This document shows positions 26,843-36,209 of a DNA stretch of 64,000 nucleotides, piece after piece; position 1 is the first letter of the stretch; the number at the start of each line of letters is the position of its first letter. The notes beneath the pieces are model-generated. The model did no database searches. It was not told the origin of the DNA and was given only the letters and a program-made list of their open reading frames with translations. The stretch comes from Caldilineaceae bacterium (GTDB lineage Bacteria; Chloroflexota; Anaerolineae; Caldilineales; Caldilineaceae), in contig JAHBVG010000002.1 of NCBI GenBank assembly GCA_019637695.1, forward strand, positions 62,001 to 126,000, in the 5' to 3' direction. A program made the translations under genes and the position numbers.

Positions 26843-28156
26843 ATGTCCTATTTTGTAATTGAGGGAGGACAGCCCCTTGCAGGGACCGTCGTGCCGAGCG
26901 GTAATAAGAATGCTGCCATGCCCATGGCCGAAGCCTGCTTGCTGACCGAAGACCCTATCACGCTGCATAATATGCCCCAAATTGGGGATGTGGATACTGT
27001 GTTGGATCTGCTGGAAGGGATGGGGGTCGAGGTCACGCGCAACGGCGCTAGTGTGACGCTCTGCTCTCGCAACCTGCACTCAGTTGAACCCGAATCAAGT
27101 TCATTCGCCCAGATCCGCGGCTCGCTGACGTTGATGGGTCCGCTGCTGGCGCGCTGTGGTCACTTTGCTGTGGATACGACCGCGGGCGGCGATTCCATTG
27201 GCCGCCGCCGCATCGATACCCATCTCCACATTTTTCGTTCGCTGGGCGCGGATTTCTCGATCAACGACAGCTTCCGGCTGAAAGCGCCCAACGGGCTGCG
27301 CGGCAAAGACATTCTTCTCGATGAAGCTTCGGTGACAGCCACTGAAAATGGGATCATGGCGGCTGCACTGGCAAAGGGCACGACGATCCTGCGCAACGCG
27401 GCCAGCGAACCGCATGTGCAGGATCTCTGTCATCTGCTCGTGGCGATGGGCTGCCCCATTGAAGGTATCGGCAGCAACACGTTGATCATCCAGGGCCAGG
27501 AACGTTTGCATGGCGCTGACTATACCGTCGGCCCCGATTATGTGGAAATCGGCAGCTATATTGGCCTGGGCGCAATCACACAAGGGGAACTGCGCATCGA
27601 CGGCGTTGTTCCCGAACACCTGCGCATGATGGAAATGGTCTTTGTGGATCGACTCGGCGTGAAAATGCACGTGGAATCGAACTCGTCGGCCGCCAACGGC
27701 AGCAGCCATACGCTGGTGATCGAAGAGAATCAACATCTGCGGGTGCAGCCAGATTTTGGCGGCGCTGTGCCCAAGATCGACGATCAACCCTGGCCTGCCT
27801 TCCCCCCCGACTTAATGAGCATCGCCCTTGTCGCTGCCACCCAGGCGGTGGGAACCGTCTTGATCCACGAGAAGATGTATGATGGCCGCCTCTTTTTCGT
27901 GGATAAACTGGTATCAATGGGCGCGCAGATCATCCTCTGCGATCCCCATCGCGCCGTCGTCGTCGGCCCCAGCAAGTTGACAGGCCAACAGGTCAGCAGC
28001 CCCGACATCCGCGCTGGCATGGCCCTGGTCCTCGCAGCCCTCGCCGCCGAGGGGATCACCCGCATCGGCAATATTCAACAGATCGACCGCGGCTACCAGC
28101 GCATCGACGAAAAACTGCGAGGGCTGGGCGCACGGATCGAGCGCATGGAAGGATGA
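26843..28156 (+). CDS. murA: UDP-N-acetylglucosamine 1-carboxyvinyltransferase (Cys-to-Asp type)
   Basis: A 437-aa enolpyruvyl transferase that starts peptidoglycan precursor synthesis by joining PEP to UDP-GlcNAc. The N-terminal motif is [15 protein letters not shown], and the conserved substrate loop reads [20 protein letters not shown]. In this loop the usual catalytic Cys (GGCxIG) is Asp, as in naturally fosfomycin-resistant MurA of mycobacteria and chlamydiae. Start is the ATG at 26843, 7 bp after AGGAG. Gap 26577-26842 holds the divergent promoters and a GAAC-N4-GTTC dyad, no gene. Confidence 0.9.
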   Translation: MSYFVIEGGQPLAGTVVPSGNKNAAMPMAEACLLTEDPITLHNMPQIGDVDTVLDLLEGMGVEVTRNGASVTLCSRNLHSVEPESSSFAQIRGSLTLMGPLLARCGHFAVDTTAGGDSIGRRRIDTHLHIFRSLGADFSINDSFRLKAPNGLRGKDILLDEASVTATENGIMAAALAKGTTILRNAASEPHVQDLCHLLVAMGCPIEGIGSNTLIIQGQERLHGADYTVGPDYVEIGSYIGLGAITQGELRIDGVVPEHLRMMEMVFVDRLGVKMHVESNSSAANGSSHTLVIEENQHLRVQPDFGGAVPKIDDQPWPAFPPDLMSIALVAATQAVGTVLIHEKMYDGRLFFVDKLVSMGAQIILCDPHRAVVVGPSKLTGQQVSSPDIRAGMALVLAALAAEGITRIGNIQQIDRGYQRIDEKLRGLGARIERMEG

Positions 28157-28158
28157 CC

Positions 28159-28215
28159 GCGGACGGCCGACCGCCGACCGCCGACCAATCTCTACTATCC
28201 AATACCCAATATCCA
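28159..28215. repeat. Heptamer repeat run after murA
   Basis: CGACCGC/CGACCGC/CGACCAA units are followed by CCAATAC/CCAATAT units, ending just before the next ribosome binding site. Confidence 0.5.
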
Positions 28216-28230
28216 CTCTTCGAGGAACCC

Positions 28231-29106
28231 ATGAACGAGATTTGGCTTGGCTGTGGACAGATCACCTGGAAGAATGTGCCGGAAGAAGCGGTGCTGGCCG
28301 AGATCGCCGAGGCCGGCTATGTGGGCGCGCCCGCCGGGCCGAAGGAAGGCCGTACCGCTGAGGATCTGCTCGATCTCTACCACAAGTATGGGTTGCGCCC
28401 GGCGCCCGGCTATTTGAGCGGCGACTTCTGGGATCGAGCGCAGACCGAATCGATCCTGGCGCGGGCGCGGCAACATGCCCAACTCATGCGCGATGTAGGC
28501 TGCACAGAACTCTATGTTGCTGCCAGTGGCTTCGACTGGGTGACAGGGCGCGGACTCACCCGCCGCCAGGTCTCAGGCCATGTCCGCGCCGAAGACGCCA
28601 TGAGCGACGAGCAGTTCCGTCAATTTGCTGAGACGCTCAACCGCGTGGGCGAGATCACATTGGAAGCCGGCGTGCGCAGTTGTTTCCACAACCATGTGGG
28701 CAGCGTCATCGAGACACGCGACGAGATCGACCGTCTTTTCGCCCTCGTCGACCGGGCGCTCGTCTTCATGGGGCCCGACACCGGTCATTTGGCCTGGGCC
28801 GGCGCGGATGTACTCGATTTTTGTCGATTCTACGCTGACAGCATCCTTACCATGCACATTAAAGACATCGATCCCCATGTGCTGGCCGAAGGGCAGCAGG
28901 CCGAATGGGATTATCGCACATTCTCGGATCGGGGCATCTTCACCGAATTGGGGCGCGGCTTCGTCGACTTCCCCGCCGTCTTCGCCATTTTGGATCAGGT
29001 CGACTTCGGCGGTTGGCTCATCGTCGAGACCGATGTCACCCAGCAGCCGTCCGCCCTGGAGAGCGCGCAGATCAGCCGGGATTATCTGCGCGGATTGGGC
29101 TATTGA
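28231..29106 (+). CDS. Sugar phosphate isomerase/epimerase, IolE-like
   Basis: A 291-aa TIM-barrel of the xylose-isomerase-like superfamily. Features seen in 2-keto-myo-inositol dehydratase relatives are FHNHVGSVIETRDEIDRLF, MGPDTGHLAWAGADVLDF, TMHIKDIDPH and the metal-ligand Glu near LIVETDVTQ. Start at 28231 with a GAGGAA site; the first 26 codons of the longer frame are repeat DNA. The adjacent Gfo/Idh/MocA dehydrogenase supports a polyol or keto-sugar pathway, but the exact substrate is not fixed. Confidence 0.75.
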   Translation: MNEIWLGCGQITWKNVPEEAVLAEIAEAGYVGAPAGPKEGRTAEDLLDLYHKYGLRPAPGYLSGDFWDRAQTESILARARQHAQLMRDVGCTELYVAASGFDWVTGRGLTRRQVSGHVRAEDAMSDEQFRQFAETLNRVGEITLEAGVRSCFHNHVGSVIETRDEIDRLFALVDRALVFMGPDTGHLAWAGADVLDFCRFYADSILTMHIKDIDPHVLAEGQQAEWDYRTFSDRGIFTELGRGFVDFPAVFAILDQVDFGGWLIVETDVTQQPSALESAQISRDYLRGLGY

Positions 29107-29108
29107 AT

Positions 29109-29187
29109 AATGAGTAATGAGTAATGAGTAATGAGTAATGAGTAAGTCGACAGAGGGCGACTTACTCATTACTCGTTACTCATTACC
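29109..29187. repeat. Heptamer inverted repeat (GAGTAAT family)
   Basis: Five tandem GAGTAAT-type units on the left (29109-29146) face their complement ATTACTC on the right (29161-29187), between the IolE-like and Gfo/Idh genes. Confidence 0.8.
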
Positions 29188-29215
29188 GCATCCCCACCTC
29201 GAAAGGACCCACCCC

Positions 29216-30262
29216 ATGTCCCCCTATCGTGTTGGCATTATCGGTTGCGGTCGCCCGTGGAAGTCTGAAGGCGCGACCGGGTTCGGCATGTCCCATTGGC
29301 ACGCCGAAGGATACAAAGCATCGCCCGATGCCGAGATTGTGGCGTTGGCCGATATCAGTTTAGAGAACGCACGCGCTTTTCAAGCACGCCACGGTGGGGA
29401 CGCGCTTTACGCTGATTACCGCGAAATGCTGGCCCAGGAGCAGTTGGACATTGTCAGTATTTGCACCTGGCCCCACCTTCACGCCGAAATGGCGATGGCC
29501 GCAGCAGAGGCGGGCGTTAAGGCGATCCACAGCGAGAAGCCGATGGCCCCCACCTATGGCGAAGCGCGGCGCATGGTGGACATCTGCGAATCCCACGGCG
29601 TGCAATTGACCTTCAACCACCAGCGCCGTTTTGGTCCGCAATTCCGGAAGGCGCGGGAACTGCTACGATCCGGCGCGATTGGGCAACTCCAGCGGCTCGA
29701 AGGGATCTGTCCCAATCTCTGCGATTGGGGAACTCACTGGTTCGACATGCTCTTCTTCTACAACGACGAAACCCCCGTCGATTGGCTGATCGGCCAGATC
29801 GACGTGCGCGACGGCAAAAGCTTCTTTGGGCTGATCCACGAAGGGCAGGGGCTGAGCTACTTCCACTTTCAAAATGACGTCTTCGGGCTGATGATCACTG
29901 GTCACGGCGTCGAGGGTACAGTTGGCAACAAGTTGATGGGGAGCGAAGGAACCATCGAGGTGCGCACGAACCGAGAGATGCCACTGCGCATCTGGTCCAA
30001 AGGATCGAGCGATTGGCAGCCGGTAGAGGTAGACACCGGACGCAGTGACCTCACCTGGGTTGAGGATGGCGTATTGGATCTTATCGATGCGCTCAAATCG
30101 GGTCGGGAACCCGAACTGGCCGGACGCCGCGCCCTGCGCGCCACCGAGTTGATCTTCGCCACCTACGAATCAAGCCGTCGCCGGGGACGTGTGGATCTGC
30201 CGCTCACCATTGAGGATTCACCACTGTTGGATATGCTGGCTTCGTCTAAAAATAAGGCGTGA
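29216..30262 (+). CDS. Gfo/Idh/MocA-family oxidoreductase
   Basis: A 348-aa NAD(P)-dependent sugar or polyol dehydrogenase. The Rossmann motif VGIIGCGRPW is at residues 5-14, and the conserved EKP triad appears as IHSEKPMAPTYGEARRMVD. The C-terminal alpha/beta domain has the likely catalytic His in CDWGTHWFDMLFFY. Start at 29216 has an AAAGGA site. With the preceding IolE-like gene it may process an inositol-like compound or a sugar acid; this is inference from neighbours. Confidence 0.82.
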   Translation: MSPYRVGIIGCGRPWKSEGATGFGMSHWHAEGYKASPDAEIVALADISLENARAFQARHGGDALYADYREMLAQEQLDIVSICTWPHLHAEMAMAAAEAGVKAIHSEKPMAPTYGEARRMVDICESHGVQLTFNHQRRFGPQFRKARELLRSGAIGQLQRLEGICPNLCDWGTHWFDMLFFYNDETPVDWLIGQIDVRDGKSFFGLIHEGQGLSYFHFQNDVFGLMITGHGVEGTVGNKLMGSEGTIEVRTNREMPLRIWSKGSSDWQPVEVDTGRSDLTWVEDGVLDLIDALKSGREPELAGRRALRATELIFATYESSRRRGRVDLPLTIEDSPLLDMLASSKNKA

Positions 30263-30286
30263 CACTTATCCACCTGCAACCCGCCT

Positions 30287-31987
30287 CTATCGCACGATCC
30301 GATCCACATAGAAGCGGATCGGATCGGCCTGGCGCTCGAAATTGCGATAGGTCGGCTCGATCTGCACGATGGAGACTGTCCACCAGTAGTGGGCCGAACC
30401 GGTGACGCTAGGCAGGTTGTACAGGAACGGGATGTCAAGCTGGTATTCGTTGCCGTTGATCGACTTGATGGCGCCGTTTTGGTTGTCGATCACCGCATCG
30501 TGGACGCCGCGGGGAATGTCCCCGTCGCGCCAGATGCGCACTTCAAAGCCACATTCGGGGGGCAGGGGCGTGCTGAACCCCCAATGGAAAGTGACCTGAT
30601 TGTAAACAGTTTTCTCAATTGGATGGATCAACCAGAAATAGCCTCCCATCAGGCAAGGCGAAGCGAGGAGATCGGCGGAGGCCGCAACAGTAGCTTCGGA
30701 CGCCGCCGCGGTGAGGGACGATGGTGTTGGCTCGACGCTGATCTCGGCAACCAGAAGCGGAGACGCTTCGGCTGTGACCGAAGTTGAGGTGACAATGGGT
30801 GCTTCCGGGCTGGCTACAGTGGTCGGCGGCAACGGACGGACGGCCAGCGTCTGCGGATCATCCACCGCCGTCAGCAGCCAGCTTGCTACCCAGCCTTCCA
30901 CCCTCCCCGCGGAGATGTAAACCCAATCGCTCTCGTCGTCACGCGCCAACAGCGCAACCTGCGCCCCCGCGGGGAGCGTTTCCACCACGGGGTAGACCTC
31001 GCCCGGTCCACTGCGCACGTTGAGCAGATCCACTGCCGGGATCGCATAAATTGCCGGTGCAGCCGTGGTCTCAACAGTTGGGGATGGCAACGTCGCCGCC
31101 GGAGACGGCGTGACGACGATCTCTCTTTGGGTCAGCGGCGCGGCTTCATCGGTCATGCGTGCGGCAACGAGGGCTTCCACCGTGCCTTCGAGATGGGTTT
31201 CTACCGGTTGGGGTAGCCAGCGGGGGATGGCGCTGATCAACAAGATCGCCAGGATCAAGATGGGCGCAGCCGCGCCCAACCAGAGCAGAGATCGTCTTTG
31301 CGGGCGCGGCGCGGCTGGGATCTCAATCACGATCTCGGGCTGCGCCATGATCGGCTGGGCTGGCGGTCGAGGCGGTTGGAAGCGCTCATGGTAGGGGACG
31401 ATGGCTGTCTGCGGTTCGGGCGGCGGCGGTGACGCAAATTGCTGGCGCAATCGCCCGGAGCGATCCACAGGCTCCACACAGTCGAAGATGCGTGAACGCT
31501 GGGCAGGCGGCGCGGCCGCAATCGCTAATTTCAGATCCAGATCGTCAGTGGTGGAAAGCCAGTCGCGCAACGCCTCATCATCCAACAGGAGCAGATCCTC
31601 GAAGAGTTCGGCATTCAGCAGCGCGCTGCCCTCGGATTCCCCTGCAGCAGCGTAGATCAACTCAAACGGGCGCGAGGAGATCCACCCACTGCTGCCGGCA
31701 TCGTTGCGCGCCGCCACAAAAACAGTATAGGATCGGCCTGGGGAGAGCGCGATCAGCACAGTTCCGGTGGTATCCGCATCAAAGCGGATGGTCTCGCTGC
31801 CCGGCGAAACGGCAAGCAAGTAATCGTCCACCGGCGCGTCGGCGTTGGTTGGGGGCGGCTGCCAACTCACCTGCACCCAGCGCACACCCAGGCGCACAGT
31901 CACCGCCTGCGGCGCGGCGGGTGGCGTCAGGGCCAACAGGGCTGCTCTCTCGTCGGCCTTCAAGTGGGGTGAGGATGGCTGCGTCAT
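30287..31987 (-). CDS. Multidomain membrane protein: FN3, FliG-like segment, SH3b
   Basis: A 566-aa protein. Residues 23-112 are a fibronectin type III domain (VQVSWQPPPTNADAPVDDYL). Residues 125-180 contain FEDLLLLDDEALRDWLSTTD and following text that resembles the FliG C-terminal domain. One membrane helix lies near residue 240 (ILILAILLISAIPRWL). A Thr/Pro-rich stretch then leads to an SH3b domain (NVRSGPGEVYPVVETLPAGA) and a C-terminal beta domain (GFEVRIWRDGDIPRG). The N-terminal part should be cytoplasmic and the SH3b part outside. It is likely a wall-associated scaffold; no enzyme motif is seen. Confidence 0.6.
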   Translation of the reverse strand: MTQPSSPHLKADERAALLALTPPAAPQAVTVRLGVRWVQVSWQPPPTNADAPVDDYLLAVSPGSETIRFDADTTGTVLIALSPGRSYTVFVAARNDAGSSGWISSRPFELIYAAAGESEGSALLNAELFEDLLLLDDEALRDWLSTTDDLDLKLAIAAAPPAQRSRIFDCVEPVDRSGRLRQQFASPPPPEPQTAIVPYHERFQPPRPPAQPIMAQPEIVIEIPAAPRPQRRSLLWLGAAAPILILAILLISAIPRWLPQPVETHLEGTVEALVAARMTDEAAPLTQREIVVTPSPAATLPSPTVETTAAPAIYAIPAVDLLNVRSGPGEVYPVVETLPAGAQVALLARDDESDWVYISAGRVEGWVASWLLTAVDDPQTLAVRPLPPTTVASPEAPIVTSTSVTAEASPLLVAEISVEPTPSSLTAAASEATVAASADLLASPCLMGGYFWLIHPIEKTVYNQVTFHWGFSTPLPPECGFEVRIWRDGDIPRGVHDAVIDNQNGAIKSINGNEYQLDIPFLYNLPSVTGSAHYWWTVSIVQIEPTYRNFERQADPIRFYVDRIVR

Positions 31988-32003
31988 GGTCGCATCCCTC
32001 GAT

Positions 32004-32921
32004 CTACGGCTGCTCGGGCAGCGCCAATTCTATCCAAAAGAGAGTGGGCCATAGTTTGCCAGTAACGAAGAGCCGATCTCCTTCGGCGTCATAGGCGATC
32101 CCGTTCAACACATCTTCATGCCCGTATCGTTCTTCCGGCGGCAAGATTCCGGTCAAATCGATCCAGGCCACCACCTGGCCGCTCTCTGGATCGATCTTGG
32201 CAATGCGATCCGTTTGCCAGATATTGGCGTAGATGAAGCCATTGATGTACTCCAATTCATTGAGCCTATTGACAACGTTGCTGCCAGCGTAGACAGCCAC
32301 CTGGCGCAAGGGTACAAAGCTCTCTGGGTCGAGATAAGTGAGCATATTGCTGCCATCGCTCATAATCAGAAATTCTTCGTCGTGGGTCAATCCCCAACCC
32401 TCGGTATTGTACGTGAAGGCACTCAATAGGTCGAAGCTCTCCCGATCAAAGACGAAGCCAACCCGCGATGTCCATGTGAGTTGGATGATGCGGTCGCCGA
32501 AGAGGGTGATTCCTTCGCCAAAGAACTCGTCGGGCAGGCGCACCATCTGTTCCACGGCGCCGCTTTCCAGATTCACGCGGCGCAGGGTGGATTGTCCTTG
32601 GCGGCCTGTGCCCTCGTAGAGTTTGCCATCTTCGTAGATCAGCCCCTGTGTAAAGGCGTTCGGATCGTGGGGATAGCGCTCAATGACCCGATACCCGTAG
32701 ACGGGGATCGGTGTGGGCGTCGCCGTTGGCAGCAAACTGACTGTCGGCGTGGGCTGCACACTCTGAATGTACGGGAACCAAAGCCTCGGCGCTTGATGCT
32801 GTGGCGTAGCGGTCACCATAGGATCAGACTGCGCAACTACCGCCGGCTCGTTGTTGGCGCAGGCAATCAGGCTCCAGCCACAGAGGGCGAGTACCAGAAA
32901 TCGATACAAAAGTTGCGGCAT
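32004..32921 (-). CDS. Glutaminyl-peptide cyclotransferase-like lipoprotein
   Basis: A 305-aa lipoprotein with lipobox LIACANN, then a Thr/Pro linker (TPTVSLLPTATPTPIP) and a five-bladed beta-propeller of the plant-type glutamine cyclotransferase family: PHDPNAFTQGLIYEDGKLYE, TWTSRVGFVFD, WGLTHDEEFLIMSDGSN and LNELEYINGFIYANIW. These enzymes form N-terminal pyroglutamate. It should act on the outer face of the membrane. The start at 32921 has an AAGGGA site. It lies 17 bp after the FN3/SH3b gene in the direction of transcription order and may be linked to it. Confidence 0.82.
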   Translation of the reverse strand: MPQLLYRFLVLALCGWSLIACANNEPAVVAQSDPMVTATPQHQAPRLWFPYIQSVQPTPTVSLLPTATPTPIPVYGYRVIERYPHDPNAFTQGLIYEDGKLYEGTGRQGQSTLRRVNLESGAVEQMVRLPDEFFGEGITLFGDRIIQLTWTSRVGFVFDRESFDLLSAFTYNTEGWGLTHDEEFLIMSDGSNMLTYLDPESFVPLRQVAVYAGSNVVNRLNELEYINGFIYANIWQTDRIAKIDPESGQVVAWIDLTGILPPEERYGHEDVLNGIAYDAEGDRLFVTGKLWPTLFWIELALPEQP

Positions 32922-32983
32922 TGTCCCTTCTCTCAATAGTTAATAATCATCCACGCGCAGTATACCAAACAAGCGGCGCGGCG

Positions 32984-33952
32984 TCATCTCTGTGGAGAGA
33001 TGCATGTTCTACCTGACCTCTCTATGAGTGACTCGGCTTCCGCCATTGTTGCCTGGGCATTGACGCCGCCGGCGGCGCGGATAGAGAGCGCGCCACAGGC
33101 GCAGGCCAACGCCAGGGAACGCTCCAGCGACCATCCGTGCAAATAGCCGTAGAGGAAGCCGCCGTTGAAACTGTCCCCGGCGCCGGTCGTGTCCACCACC
33201 GGGATGGCAAACCCCGGATCGTGGCTCGTCGTCCCTCCGCTGCGGCAGGACGCCCCGTCGCCGCCCTGTTTCACAACCACGGTTGGTACAATTTGCCCCA
33301 GTTTTTCGATGGACTCGTTCAGATCTGTAGATCGGGCAATCGCACGCGCCTCCTGCTCGTTGGGGAGGAAAACATCTATCCGCGGCAGAAGATCGGCTAG
33401 ACCGTCATCCCAGCGCTCATTGGGATCCCAGTTGGTGTCGAGCGAAACGGTGATGCCCTGAGCGCGGGCCGTATCCAACAGCGCTGGCAACCCAGGACGC
33501 AGGGCATGTTGAAGGAAGTAACTGGTGATGTGGATATGACGGGCGCGACGCACGAGAGCGCGATCCACCTGATCGGCGCGGAGAACGCTCATCGATCCCA
33601 AATGGGTGAGGATGGCGCGGTCGTTGCCCCGCGAGAGGATCACGCTGAGGCCGGTCTTTTGGGATGGATCGATGATCACACCGTCGGTGGCGACGCCGCG
33701 GGCGCGCAGACTTTCCACCATGAAGCGGCCAAAGAGATCATCGCCCACCAATCCAGCGTAGACAACGGACATCCCCAGCCGCGCAGCCCCACAGGCGAAG
33801 ATCGCGCCCGAACTGCCGATGGTCAACGTGGCGTCATCGATCACCTTTTCCGCCTGACCAAAGGCAGGCATCACATCCCCGGTCAACACCAGATCGGCGT
33901 TGATCTCGCCGATCACCAGCACATCGAAGTTGGTCATATCAGCCCTATTCAC
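32984..33952 (-). CDS. PfkB-family carbohydrate kinase
   Basis: A 322-aa ribokinase-like sugar kinase. The N-terminal glycine motif is SSGAIFACGAARLG, and the catalytic signature is DTTGAGDSFNGGFLYG. Start is GTG at 33952 with GGGAGAA upstream; the ATG at 33937 is an alternative. It is divergent from a DeoR-family regulator that is probably its controller. The substrate could be a ketose, 2-keto-3-deoxy acid or nucleoside, and cannot be chosen from sequence alone. Confidence 0.85.
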   Translation of the reverse strand: MNRADMTNFDVLVIGEINADLVLTGDVMPAFGQAEKVIDDATLTIGSSGAIFACGAARLGMSVVYAGLVGDDLFGRFMVESLRARGVATDGVIIDPSQKTGLSVILSRGNDRAILTHLGSMSVLRADQVDRALVRRARHIHITSYFLQHALRPGLPALLDTARAQGITVSLDTNWDPNERWDDGLADLLPRIDVFLPNEQEARAIARSTDLNESIEKLGQIVPTVVVKQGGDGASCRSGGTTSHDPGFAIPVVDTTGAGDSFNGGFLYGYLHGWSLERSLALACACGALSIRAAGGVNAQATMAEAESLIERSGRTCISPQR

Positions 33953-34062
33953 TCAAATTCTCCCATGCCAACCATCAATACCGCCCCTATTTTAGACAGT
34001 GAGCAGCGTACCGCGAGGATGGTCTAAAGTCAAGAGAATCTTTCATAAAACTGCAAATCCCA

Positions 34063-34091
34063 TTGACAAACGCTCACAAAACAATCATAAT
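34063..34091 (+). promoter_or_regulatory. Promoter of the DeoR-family regulator gene
   Basis: TTGACA (34063-34068), 17-bp spacer, CATAAT (34086-34091) in the gap between the divergent kinase and regulator genes. Confidence 0.7.
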
Positions 34092-34135
34092 GGGCGCATT
34101 GGATTCACCTTTTGAAAGAGAAATTATCTTTTGGC

Positions 34136-34915
34136 ATGAACAACGAGAAACCATCGCTTTCTCTAGTCGAACGCCAGGACGCACTACGGCGGCGCATTCA
34201 GCAGCAGTCGCGCATCACCGTAGCTGAGATCTGCGCGGAGTTCGCTGTCAGCGAGGCGACGGCGCGACGCGATCTGGATGCGCTCACCGAACAGGGGGAT
34301 GTGCGACGGGTCCACGGCGGCGCGCTGGCGCTGCGATCTGCCCCGCCCGAACCGCCCGTCCTCCAACGCACTGTGGAACAGGCCGACCTTAAGAAGCGCA
34401 TTGGGCAGGTCGCCGCCGCCGAAATTGTCGACGGCGAGACGATCTTCCTCGGCAGCGGCACCACGGTCTACGAGGTAGCGCGGCATCTGGCAGGGCGCGA
34501 AGTGACGGTGATCACCAACTCGCTGCTGGTGATCAATGAACTCAGCCAGGCGCCGAAGATCTCGCTTATTTCGTTGGGCGGCGCCTTCCGGCGCAGTGAA
34601 CTCTCCTTCATCGGTCATATCACCGAGCAGTCGCTGGCCGAACTGCGCGCCGACAGGGTGATTATTGGCATCCGCGCCGTGGACCCCGAAGAGGGGCTGA
34701 CCAACGATTATCTGGCCGAAACTCGCACGGATCGGGCCATCCTGCGCATTGGTCGCCAGGTCATCCTCGTAGCCGATCACACCAAGATCGGGCGAGTTTC
34801 CACGGCCTTTGTTGCCCCCGTCGCCGCCATTCATACCCTCGTGACCACCCGGGAAATCGACAGCAGATTGGTGGCTCCCTTCGAGTCCAAAGGGGTACAG
34901 GTGCGGCTCGCCTGA
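34136..34915 (+). CDS. DeoR-family transcriptional regulator
   Basis: A 259-aa sugar-metabolism repressor. An N-terminal HTH is visible (LRRRIQQQSRITVAEICAEF, AVSEATARRDLDALTEQGDV, RRVHGGA), followed by a DeoR C-terminal sensor domain with FLGSGTTVYEVARHL and the late DHTKIGRVSTAFV motif that binds a phosphosugar. It is divergent from the PfkB kinase and followed by an MFS gene, so it probably controls both. ATG 34136 is taken as the start; a TTG at 34112 would add eight residues. No clear ribosome binding site. Confidence 0.85.
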   Translation: MNNEKPSLSLVERQDALRRRIQQQSRITVAEICAEFAVSEATARRDLDALTEQGDVRRVHGGALALRSAPPEPPVLQRTVEQADLKKRIGQVAAAEIVDGETIFLGSGTTVYEVARHLAGREVTVITNSLLVINELSQAPKISLISLGGAFRRSELSFIGHITEQSLAELRADRVIIGIRAVDPEEGLTNDYLAETRTDRAILRIGRQVILVADHTKIGRVSTAFVAPVAAIHTLVTTREIDSRLVAPFESKGVQVRLA

Positions 34916-34957
34916 CCCAACACTACCCTCAACGGCATCCAACGACAGGCCCTTGTT

Positions 34958-36127
34958 ATGGCACAACAGATATGGAACCGTGTAGATCGGCCTCTACTTG
35001 CGCCGAAAATTTTTTACTTTTGCTTTTACGCGGCAGGCGCGGCGCTGATGCCCTTTCTGCCGCTTTTTTACGCCCAACAGGGGATCAGCGGCAGCCGCAT
35101 TGGATTGCTGACCGGGCTGCCGCCCTTGATCAGCTTGCTCAGCGCGCCCTTGTGGGGTGGATTCGCCGATGTCAGCCAACAGCATCGCCGCGCCCTGCTC
35201 ATCGCCATCGCCGGGTCGATTGGATCGATCTTTTTGCTGGCTCAGGTGGAGGGCTTTCTCTGGCTGCTGCCTGTTGTGATCCTCTACGCCTTTTTCATGG
35301 CGCCGGTGATGCCGTTGGTGGATGCGTCGGTACTCATGTTGTTGGGCGAACGCAAGGATCAATATGGCAAACAGCGGCTGTGGGGCGCCGTTGGGTGGGG
35401 GATTGCGGCCCCGGTGATCGGCTGGTTGATCGGGCGCACGGGAATCACATGGGCCTTCTACGGCTACATCCTTATCATGGGGATGGGGCTGCTGGCCGCC
35501 AGCCAGTTGCGGGTCAGCCCAGTAACCATTGGACAATCCTTTTGGCGCAGTCTGCGCGGTCTGCTCGTCAACCCCACGTGGACACTCTTCCTGCTCACAG
35601 CCTTCATCGCGGGGATGGGGCTGGCGGTGATCAACAACTTCTTCTTCCTCTATTTGGAGCATCTGGGCTTTAGCGCCGGCTTTATGGGGCTCTCGTTGAC
35701 AGTCTCCACGCTGAGCGAACTGCCGGTGATGTTCTTCGCCGATCGACTGCTGCGTCGGTGGGGCGCACGCTGGATGTTAATGGCGTCGCTGGTGATCTAT
35801 GTGATCCGCACACTGGGCTATTCGCTGGTGACGGGCGCGCTGCCGATCCTCCTGATCCAACTGCTGCACGGGCCGACTTTTTCGTTAATGTGGATGGCGG
35901 GGGTAGCTTACGCCGACGAACACGCGCCGCCTGGGTTGGGGGCGACGGCGCAGGGTCTACTGTCAGGGATGGTAATGGGGCTGGGCGCGGCGCTCGGCGC
36001 GATCCTCGGTGGGATGCTTTATCAAGGCGTGGGGCCGATCCTCATGTTCCGCGCCGCAGCGTTGGGCGTGTCGGTAGGGCTGCTGATCTTTTGGCTGGCG
36101 CAACGGCGGACATTAGAACGCGGATGA
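34958..36127 (+). CDS. MFS transporter (MFS_1-like)
   Basis: A 389-aa permease with about 12 membrane helices. It resembles the MFS_1_like/LacY-nucleoside symporter group: LPLFYAQQGISGSRIGLLTG, APLWGGFADVSQQHRRALL and GKQRLWGAVGWGIAAPVIGW. A sugar or nucleoside is the likely substrate, in line with the adjacent DeoR regulator and PfkB kinase. Start ATG at 34958; ribosome binding site weak (GACAGG). Confidence 0.8.
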   Translation: MAQQIWNRVDRPLLAPKIFYFCFYAAGAALMPFLPLFYAQQGISGSRIGLLTGLPPLISLLSAPLWGGFADVSQQHRRALLIAIAGSIGSIFLLAQVEGFLWLLPVVILYAFFMAPVMPLVDASVLMLLGERKDQYGKQRLWGAVGWGIAAPVIGWLIGRTGITWAFYGYILIMGMGLLAASQLRVSPVTIGQSFWRSLRGLLVNPTWTLFLLTAFIAGMGLAVINNFFFLYLEHLGFSAGFMGLSLTVSTLSELPVMFFADRLLRRWGARWMLMASLVIYVIRTLGYSLVTGALPILLIQLLHGPTFSLMWMAGVAYADEHAPPGLGATAQGLLSGMVMGLGAALGAILGGMLYQGVGPILMFRAAALGVSVGLLIFWLAQRRTLERG

Positions 36128-36209
36128 ACGGGTTGTAGGGGTACGGGTTGGGGCAGGAAGAAGGTTCGCTATCGAACCATTGATGGTTCTACCCCAACCC
36201 GTGCCCCTG

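Noticed and set aside
29109..29187. CRISPR-like array from the GAGTAAT repeats
   Set aside because: Units are 7 bp, contiguous and inverted, with no spacers and no cas genes.
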